Of a stretch of 11,948 bases of DNA, positions 5,447-11,948 are shown piece after piece. Under the pieces are notes generated by a model that saw nothing but the letters and a program-made list of their open reading frames with translations, searched no databases and was not told the DNA's origin. A program made the position numbers and the translations under genes. The stretch's first letter is position 1. Each line of letters starts with the position of its first letter. Origin of the DNA: JBGPBY01 sp041481485 (lineage in GTDB: Bacteria > Acidobacteriota > Terriglobia > 20CM-2-55-15); the NCBI GenBank assembly GCA_041481485.1, contig JBGPBY010000198.1, forward strand, positions 1 to 11,948, in the 5' to 3' direction.

Positions 5447-8400
5447 ATGAAAGCGAGGCGTTTCGTCAGGCGTTTCCTGCTGTGGACTGGCGCCACTCTC
5501 CTGTTGATCTTTGTTCTGGGATTGTTCCTCATTCAAAATTCTTCATTTCAGCAATGGGGGCTGCGGCGCATTTCCAATATTGCCCGCGCCGCCGGTATCG
5601 AGTTTTCAGCCGATCGCCTTCAGTTCGACGCTTATCATTTGAAAGCCGTTCTTGATAGCGTGAGGTATAAGGGCAGCGGGCTGGAATTGCAGGCGGACCG
5701 GATGGAAATCGACCTTCCTTGGAATATCCTCACCGCGCCGACCAAAGTTGTCACCAATCTGGAACTGGATCACCTCCGCATCCGAATCGATTCGACGGGG
5801 CCTGTGCCGGAGCCTTCGGGAAAGCCAACAACGCTGCCGAAGATTCGATTTGAACGGTTCATCGTTCGCCAGGGCTCTTTGGAGTACACCAGTTCCGCTA
5901 CTTCGATTCGAATACCGGAATTCGCCATCGATCTCTACCGCAGTCAGGGAAGCGTTCGGATTCCTGCGCCGGTATCCCTTTCTTCGGATCTTTCACTGGA
6001 TGTTCCCCAGGTTCAGCTCGTGCTCAATGACAATGGAGTGCAATTCGGACCGGTCGGCTGGAAGGTTGTCTACACCAGCTATCGCGGGGCAGGCACGGCG
6101 CAGGGTCATGTTCAATGGGCGCCGAATCTGACAGCCGGGATGACTTTCTATACGGAACCGATCACGCTTGATCAATGGCGGAATATGCAGTTCTCCGGAT
6201 TTGCTGGTCTCGAATCGGGAGTTCTGAAACTGACCGGCTTTCATGCGCAGCAAGGCACAGGGAGTGTTGACGCCAGCGCCGAGATTTCCGAAAAGACGAA
6301 AACGATGTCTGCCATGTGGAAGGCATGGAGACTCGATCCTGCAGGAATCCCCGGAACTTCAAACGGCAACCTCGATCTGCATTGGAAGGCATCGGACCTC
6401 GGTGATGCATCCGGTTCAGCGCACCTCATGGTTCAAACGAAGTACGGCAATGGGACTTCGGACGTCCAAATTCAAAATGCAAAGCTGGACGCGAAGATTC
6501 GCGCGGAAGCTCAGGGAGCGGAGATCGACGCGAAGGTACGAACCGGACTCGATCGCAAGCTTCAGGGATCCTTTCAGGCAAGTTACAACAAGTTCGGTTC
6601 TATCACGGCGGCAGGGAATCTCGATGGCACGCTGACTGATCCGATCGTGCGTGCCGAGATGGAAGCCCGCGATGTGTTCTATGGCGGGATCGGTCCGGTT
6701 ATGGGGTCGGCGCGGGTAGTGCTCTTACGAGGTGTCGCTTCTTTCAAAAACATTCAGGCGCGAATGAAGCAGTCGGAGATCCCGGATGCCGACGCAACCG
6801 TGGACCTTCGTTCAAAACGAATTCACGCGGATGTTCCGGAGATGTCACTTCACCTTGAAGATGTACTTCCGGACGGCAAGGGAACCTTTGTTGCGTCGGG
6901 AACCGTGAACGGAACACTGGAGCATCCCGTCGCACAGGTAGAAGGTTCGTCTTCCGGATTCGATATCGGCGGCACTCACGTCGATCGCGCGACGCTGGAC
7001 GCGCATCTCGAGAATGACGTCATGACCCTGAATCGACTCGAAGCGGCTCAGGGGACCGGCTTGCTGGAGGCCAACGGAACCCTGAATGTCAGGACCAGGG
7101 CGGTCCAGGCCAGCGCCAACATTCATGATCTCGCCATTCGCAACGTGCGCGAGTTTTCTGCCACCGCGTTTGCCAATGCCGAAGTCGACGGGACACTCGA
7201 CTCGCCTCGAGCGAATTTCAATGGCGTACTCAACGATGTGGTTTACCAATCCGAGGCGCTGGGAAACATTTCTCTCAGTGGAACGACGGTCAAATCATCC
7301 GCAGCGGAAACAGCCACGATGTCCGTCCATGCCGGCAGCGAGAAGTATTCCGCGTCGCTCGATTCTGAAATTGAATTGCGATCGCCATATCGGTTTGTGG
7401 CGACGCTTACCGCGGAACAAAGCAGGATTCAGCACGAACAATATGATGTGGTGGTGTCCGGAAAAGCGGAGGCTTCGGGGCAGGCACAACCATTGCAGCT
7501 GAATGACATCGCTCTGCGGAATGTGAACCTCAAGGGAAACGGATTCACCGTTCAGGCCAATGGAGATCTGGCCCAGGGAATTCGCGCGGACGTTACGGCT
7601 GCTTTGCCGCAGCTTCCCGTAACTGGCGTTGTTCTGACGGGCGATGCGGCGGCGCATGCGGTGATCGCGGGATCCATCGGCGATTACCCGGACCATCTGC
7701 TGGACCATCTTTCCATCGACGGCACGGTTGAAACTCACAACGCCACCGCAAAAAGCACGAAGATGTCGGAGCCGGCTGCAGTCGAAGCCGCAGTCGATTT
7801 CATGCGGGACCAATATCGAATCCGCAGCCTGCGAGGGTCTCTGGCAGGCGGCACCGTGGACGTTCAAGGACATGGCACATTGAGCGGAAGCGGCGAATTT
7901 GAATTTCAGGCCATGAACATTCAGCCGGGGGCGCTGCTGCCGGACCGCCCGATTTCCGGAAGTATCGCAGCTTCTGGCGCCGCACGCTTTACGACGCCGT
8001 CGCTGGATGGCGCAAGCGCAACAGTGACGGTCAATCAGCTGGATCTGACAGTTCGCGACATTGCAGTGCGCCAGGCGGAACCCATTCGCGTTTCTCTCGC
8101 GAACGATACCGTTACCGTGAACAGCTTTCATGTGGAAGGCAGCGACACGAATGCTGTTGTTCGAGGGACGGTGAATCTGAAATCCGGGAATCTGAATCTC
8201 GATGTGAACGCGGACACCGACCTGCAAATTCTGGAAGCGTTCATTCCGGATTCTTCGATTGTGGGCACGCTTCGCGCTCGTGCGGCCGTGCGTGGAACGC
8301 AGAGCCAGCCGATGATTGACGGTTCCATCAGCCTAGTCCAAGGGCGGTTTGAAATTGCGGATCCGCCGATCAGCCTGGAAGGTTTCAATTCGGAAATCGC

Positions 8401-11400
8401 AATGGCAGGAACCGAGCTGGAGATTCGCAGTGCGGAGGGAACGCTGAACGGGGGCCGTTTCACTGCAACCGGAAAGACAGGATATTCCTCTAACGGACTT
8501 CAGAATTCGAACCTTAAACTCAGCGCGCGTGGAGTGCAGCTGGAGTATCCGGAAGGACTGCAGAGTGAAATCAACAGTGACCTCAGCGTATCCGCGGCAG
8601 GCGCACAGACGGAGATTCAGGGAAACATCGACATTCTTAACGCGCTGTATCGGGACGATATCGATCTGTCACAGCAGGTATTTTCTTCACTGACTGGAGG
8701 GGATGAGGCATCGCGGCGCGGGCGAAACCGCCGGTCTTCGAGTTTCGCCGATCAGATCCTGCTCAATGTGACGGTCGAAACGCCAGGGTTGGTAACGGTC
8801 TCGAACAATGTTGCAGACCTCGATCTTACCGGTACGTTTCGCGTTCGTGGCAGTCTGAGTGAGCCGATCGTACTTGGCCGTGCGGCGGTGAACGAAGGCG
8901 GAGAAATCTACTTCGGTCCCGGTATCGTGCGCGATGACCCGACGACATCACTGGGCCGCCGCGACAGTTATGCGATCAACCTGGGAACTGTGGAATTCAA
9001 CAACGCGTTTCAAACCGAACCCACATTTGATTTTGAAGCCCAGCACGAGCTGAACACCAAGGGCGAGCACTATCTGATCACTTTACGCGCGAGTGGCACC
9101 GCTGCGAATCTAAAGACGGAGTTCACTTCGGATCCCTACCTATCGGAATCCGATATCATCACCATGCTGCTCACCGGACGCACATTCGAAGAATTGCAGG
9201 GCGCCCAGGTCGCCGTGGCCCGCGAACAACTGGCCAGTTATCTCACCGGCCAGGCGAGTGAATTCTTCGCAACGGCGGGGACGGCGCTGGGACTTGACAC
9301 GGTGCGTATTGATGCGGTCAGTCTGGCATCAGACGAGGACATCAGCGCACGAGTCACGATCGGCAAAAACGTTACCCGGGACTTCAATCTCACGTTTTCG
9401 CAAAACCTGAAAGGTTCGCGCGAACAAACCTGGATCGCTTCATACAATCCGTATCGGAATTTCGTCCTGCGTACCGTCAACGAATCGGATAAACGCGAAA
9501 TCCGGTTCGAGCTCCAGCAGGATTTGAGAATCGGTGGAGGCCCGCCGCTTCCCAGGCGCACCGAACCGAAAGCGCAGCCATTGATCGGTGCCGTGACGTT
9601 TACGGGCGACGATGCCCCGGATAGTGAACTTCGCCGGCGGGTGACCAGAAGCGGCAAGACATTCAGTGCATATCGTCTGAACGAGGATGTGAAAAAACTG
9701 GCGACCTTCTATGTGAAACAGGACTACCTGGACACCAGAATCCGGGGACAACGAATACCGGCCGGAAGTTGGATGAACGTGGATTATGTCATCGCGAAGG
9801 GGCCGAAGATCCTTCTTGCTTATCAGGGTGCGGATGTTCCAATGAAAGTTCAAAACGACATTCGCAAGGAGTGGAGTTCCGGCGTAGGAGACGCATCTTC
9901 AATGCGCGCTGCTGAGAGCCGGTTGCTGAAGTATCTGCGTGACGACGGGTACCTGAAGGCGGCCGTAAAAACACGCGAAGAAACTCCGGGTGAGAACACC
10001 CTACGGTTTGTATTCGAAATCGTGAAAGGCAGCCGGTTTAAAAAGCCGAAGTGGGAATTTCACGGTATCGACCCAATCGATATTCGGAGAAGCGCCGGTG
10101 ACGTTCTTGCGGCTCCTGACGCTGCTCGGCGGCGAATCGAGTACAGCCTCAGACGGAATGGATTTCTTGCGGTGACTTCAACGGAGCCTGAATTGGTGAC
10201 TCAGGGCACTCACGCGAAATTCGTCGTCACGGTGAATCCCGGCCTGGCCTATCAGGTCGACCGTCTTCAATTCACCGGCAATACGTTCTTCAACGCCTCT
10301 CATTTGCAGCAAATTGTGATTTCCGGTCCCACTGCTGTGATTTCGGACGACGAAGGAGCGCGGCCTCCGGATGCGGAAAAGCCTCTGAAGCCATTTCCAT
10401 TTACCTCGAAGTGGATCGACACCGCCAGGCAGCGTGTGACTGCGGAGTATTGGCAACAGGGGTTCAATGACCTGAAGCTGACCGCGGCCAGCAATTGGGA
10501 TCGCAGTTCTTCCGGCGTCGACGTTGCCTTTACAATCGACGAAGGGATGCGCCAGATGGTGAGGCGGGTTCACATTGACGGATATGCGACTACCGACCTC
10601 GCTTATATACAACGCCAGTTTGAAATCCATGCAGGCGATCCGCTGGACTATTCGCGCATTAATCTCACACGCAAAAAACTCTACGACACCGGGCTGTTCA
10701 AAAGAGTAGAGGTTACCCCTTCCCCCGGCTCGGAAGGGTACGACGTGGATGTCCATCTCAATGAAAATGCTCCATGGCGCTTTCGCTATGGGTTTGCCGT
10801 TGCCAACCGCCTGGAAACCAGCGACCGGCAACTCGGAGTCGCCAGCGATCTGACTTATGGAAACCTTTTTGGCAGAGGTATTCGTCTCGGCACCAGCGTG
10901 AAGGCGCAACAGGAAGAGCGCGATGCCAGAGTCTATACGTCCTTTCCGGAGTTCTTTGGCAAGCGCGTCACAACCACAGGAACGCTGTTTCGAACGCGCG
11001 ACCGTTCCATACCGGATACCACCCAGTATTTTGTAGGACTCACCACTCAGCAACAATGGCGTCTTCACGATTTCTACGTCCTGAGCTATGACTACAGCTT
11101 TCAGCGCATTCACGCGCTGGGACCAGAGGTGAGCCCCATCGATCCTGACGTTACCGACTTCCGGTACCACATCAGCCGGTTGAATTTTTCCCTCACTCGC
11201 GACACACGCGACGATATTTTGAATGCGACTCGCGGCACATTCTTCTCGGGCAGTTTCGAAGTGGCGCCGCCGGGTCTGGGTTCGACATTCAGATATGCGA
11301 AGTTTTATGCGCAGGATTTCCGCTTCCGTCAGGTCGGAAAAAATCTTGTTTGGGCGAGCGGCTATCGGCTGGGAATTGCCAGATCGCTGGGGGGACGAGA

Positions 11401-11743
11401 TCTCGTTCCGTCGCAGCAGTTCCTTGCCGGCGGCGGCACCACCCTTCGCGGGTTTCGTCAGGACCGAGTTACGCTTGAACCGGGCAATGGCCTGGTGATC
11501 GTAAACCAGGAGATCCGTTTTCCGATTTACTGGAAATTTGGCGGGGTGGCGTTCTTCGATGTCGGAAACATATACAAGGACGTCAGTAACGTCCGGCCCT
11601 GGGAGTTCCGGTATTCACCGGGTTTCGGCCTGCGAATAATGACGCCATTCGTATTGCTCCGTGTGGATCTCGGCTTGAATCTTTCGACTCGTGCGGGTGA
11701 ACCGCCGCGGCGAATTGTCTTTGGAATCGGCCAGGCGTTTTGA
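5447..11743 (+). CDS. TamB-BamA fusion: trans-envelope bridge joined to an Omp85 outer-membrane barrel
   Basis: 2098 residues in one uninterrupted frame. Residues 1-9 are basic (MKARRFVRR), and about 10-29 is a membrane helix or uncleaved anchor. Residues about 30-1100 are repetitive beta-strand sequence of AsmA/TamB type (many '.G.LDGTL..P.V.A' units), expected to form a long hydrophobic groove. Residues about 1102-1365 are the TamB C-terminal (DUF490) domain: VTVETPGLVTVSNNVADL, GTFRVRGSLSEP, SDIITMLLTGRT, and a basic end. A short Gly/Pro linker (about 1363-1378) leads to five POTRA-like units (about 1379-1453, 1454-1532, 1533-1602, 1603-1703, 1704-1774), then a barrel of about 320 residues with the Omp85 loop-6 motif L-R2001-G-F and a final aromatic residue (G-Q-A-F) as in barrel insertion signals. 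Start: ATG at 5447 with GGAG at 5439-5442; an ATG at 5354 adds 31 residues without membrane-protein character. TamB and TamA/BamA are normally separate proteins. Five POTRAs is the BamA number, TamA having three. Domain identities are confident; transport function is inferred. Confidence 0.92.
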   Translation: MKARRFVRRFLLWTGATLLLIFVLGLFLIQNSSFQQWGLRRISNIARAAGIEFSADRLQFDAYHLKAVLDSVRYKGSGLELQADRMEIDLPWNILTAPTKVVTNLELDHLRIRIDSTGPVPEPSGKPTTLPKIRFERFIVRQGSLEYTSSATSIRIPEFAIDLYRSQGSVRIPAPVSLSSDLSLDVPQVQLVLNDNGVQFGPVGWKVVYTSYRGAGTAQGHVQWAPNLTAGMTFYTEPITLDQWRNMQFSGFAGLESGVLKLTGFHAQQGTGSVDASAEISEKTKTMSAMWKAWRLDPAGIPGTSNGNLDLHWKASDLGDASGSAHLMVQTKYGNGTSDVQIQNAKLDAKIRAEAQGAEIDAKVRTGLDRKLQGSFQASYNKFGSITAAGNLDGTLTDPIVRAEMEARDVFYGGIGPVMGSARVVLLRGVASFKNIQARMKQSEIPDADATVDLRSKRIHADVPEMSLHLEDVLPDGKGTFVASGTVNGTLEHPVAQVEGSSSGFDIGGTHVDRATLDAHLENDVMTLNRLEAAQGTGLLEANGTLNVRTRAVQASANIHDLAIRNVREFSATAFANAEVDGTLDSPRANFNGVLNDVVYQSEALGNISLSGTTVKSSAAETATMSVHAGSEKYSASLDSEIELRSPYRFVATLTAEQSRIQHEQYDVVVSGKAEASGQAQPLQLNDIALRNVNLKGNGFTVQANGDLAQGIRADVTAALPQLPVTGVVLTGDAAAHAVIAGSIGDYPDHLLDHLSIDGTVETHNATAKSTKMSEPAAVEAAVDFMRDQYRIRSLRGSLAGGTVDVQGHGTLSGSGEFEFQAMNIQPGALLPDRPISGSIAASGAARFTTPSLDGASATVTVNQLDLTVRDIAVRQAEPIRVSLANDTVTVNSFHVEGSDTNAVVRGTVNLKSGNLNLDVNADTDLQILEAFIPDSSIVGTLRARAAVRGTQSQPMIDGSISLVQGRFEIADPPISLEGFNSEIAMAGTELEIRSAEGTLNGGRFTATGKTGYSSNGLQNSNLKLSARGVQLEYPEGLQSEINSDLSVSAAGAQTEIQGNIDILNALYRDDIDLSQQVFSSLTGGDEASRRGRNRRSSSFADQILLNVTVETPGLVTVSNNVADLDLTGTFRVRGSLSEPIVLGRAAVNEGGEIYFGPGIVRDDPTTSLGRRDSYAINLGTVEFNNAFQTEPTFDFEAQHELNTKGEHYLITLRASGTAANLKTEFTSDPYLSESDIITMLLTGRTFEELQGAQVAVAREQLASYLTGQASEFFATAGTALGLDTVRIDAVSLASDEDISARVTIGKNVTRDFNLTFSQNLKGSREQTWIASYNPYRNFVLRTVNESDKREIRFELQQDLRIGGGPPLPRRTEPKAQPLIGAVTFTGDDAPDSELRRRVTRSGKTFSAYRLNEDVKKLATFYVKQDYLDTRIRGQRIPAGSWMNVDYVIAKGPKILLAYQGADVPMKVQNDIRKEWSSGVGDASSMRAAESRLLKYLRDDGYLKAAVKTREETPGENTLRFVFEIVKGSRFKKPKWEFHGIDPIDIRRSAGDVLAAPDAARRRIEYSLRRNGFLAVTSTEPELVTQGTHAKFVVTVNPGLAYQVDRLQFTGNTFFNASHLQQIVISGPTAVISDDEGARPPDAEKPLKPFPFTSKWIDTARQRVTAEYWQQGFNDLKLTAASNWDRSSSGVDVAFTIDEGMRQMVRRVHIDGYATTDLAYIQRQFEIHAGDPLDYSRINLTRKKLYDTGLFKRVEVTPSPGSEGYDVDVHLNENAPWRFRYGFAVANRLETSDRQLGVASDLTYGNLFGRGIRLGTSVKAQQEERDARVYTSFPEFFGKRVTTTGTLFRTRDRSIPDTTQYFVGLTTQQQWRLHDFYVLSYDYSFQRIHALGPEVSPIDPDVTDFRYHISRLNFSLTRDTRDDILNATRGTFFSGSFEVAPPGLGSTFRYAKFYAQDFRFRQVGKNLVWASGYRLGIARSLGGRDLVPSQQFLAGGGTTLRGFRQDRVTLEPGNGLVIVNQEIRFPIYWKFGGVAFFDVGNIYKDVSNVRPWEFRYSPGFGLRIMTPFVLLRVDLGLNLSTRAGEPPRRIVFGIGQAF

Positions 11744-11871
11744 ATTTTGGGGCGGGAAATGCGTATTTTTGCGGCCCTTCCCAGCCGCGTTAGCGGCGGC
11801 AGTTTCCGTATTAGGCTGTTTCATAAATACGCACACGTATTCAGGGCGGCACAATAGCTGTAATCGCGATT
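11744..11871. other. Gene-free tail after the fusion gene, with short inverted repeats
   Basis: TGCGTATTT (11760-11768) and AAATACGCA (11825-11833) are perfect inverted complements that enclose a GCCGC-GTTA-GCGGC hairpin (11784-11797). AATACG-CACA-CGTATT (11826-11841) forms a further small hairpin that competes with the long-range pair. The GC-rich hairpin could end transcription of the fusion gene, but no T-run follows it. No coding sequence is supported here. Confidence 0.4.
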
Positions 11872-11948
11872 CCCCACTGTAGGGGCGGTCTATGACCGCC
11901 CACAATTTGGAAGGATTGCACTCCTCGCAATTGTGGGCGGTCATAGAC
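11872..11948. repeat. Interspersed palindromic repeat, copy C (cut by window end)
   Basis: The left arm CCCCACTGTAGGGGCGGTC and its hairpin (11883-11901, GGGC subtype) are intact, as is the interior shared with copy B. The right arm begins at about 11929 and runs off the window at 11948 in the middle of its hairpin (GGGCGGTCATAGAC). As with copies A and B, it lies downstream of a gene end. Confidence 0.88.

Noticed and set aside
5249..5536. 95-codon minus-strand open frame with a Gln/Glu-rich start
   Set aside because: It runs antisense through the start and membrane anchor of the TamB-BamA gene and through the weak palindrome at 5334-5383. No recognisable domain.
7295..8227. 310-codon minus-strand open frame inside the fusion gene
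   Set aside because: It lies entirely antisense to the TamB body, whose frame is intact and family-like. The minus frame has no recognisable domain. Same for the 330-codon minus frame at 10178-11170.
11784..11797. Integron attC-like site around GCCGCGTTAGCGGC
   Set aside because: The GTTAGCG core does not fit the GTTRRRY consensus, and no integrase or cassette structure is present.

Overview
The window reads as chromosomal DNA of a Gram-negative, diderm bacterium, most likely an Acidobacteriota member. The clues are a VWA protein of the kind called 'VWFA-related Acidobacterial domain', an acidobacterial-style secreted LPXTG protein, AsmA/TamB-type envelope proteins and an Omp85 barrel. The taxonomic call is inference; no rRNA or tRNA gene is present. 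All six genes called here, five complete and one partial, lie on the + strand and are envelope-related.

Layout. 2-1336: the C-terminal part of an AsmA-like protein whose start lies beyond the left edge. 1352-1465: a palindromic interspersed repeat (copy A). 1466-1625: a leader with several short hairpins. 1626-4118: a tight four-gene cluster holding a 49-residue two-helix membrane protein (lmo0937/DUF5670 type), a secreted Pro/Ala-rich protein ending in an LPQTG sorting signal, a secreted VWA protein with an intact MIDAS, and a sortase with His/Cys/Arg catalytic residues. 4278-5003: a secreted SYLF (Ysc84-like) lipid-binding protein. 5004-5446: no gene; it holds repeat copy B, a fragment of another copy (D), a 72-bp near-perfect hairpin of a second repeat family, and a weak palindrome. 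5447-11743: a 2098-residue protein that joins a TamB-like protein (N-terminal membrane anchor, long beta-rich AsmA-like body, TamB/DUF490 C-terminal domain) to five POTRA domains and an Omp85/BamA-type outer-membrane barrel. 11744-11948: short inverted repeats, then copy C of the interspersed repeat, cut by the window end.

How the genes may work together. The 1626-4118 cluster looks like a small sortase system in a bacterium with an outer membrane: substrate, VWA partner and enzyme in consecutive, overlapping or closely spaced genes. The large TamB-BamA fusion would be a single polypeptide spanning from inner to outer membrane, joining the lipid or protein bridge (TamB) to the insertion barrel (BamA/TamA) that most bacteria encode separately. 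The partial AsmA-like protein at the left belongs to the same broad class of trans-envelope bridge proteins. The strongest points for follow-up are the fusion and the diderm sortase cluster; next is the repeat family, whose two subtypes differ by a compensatory base-pair swap in every visible hairpin.
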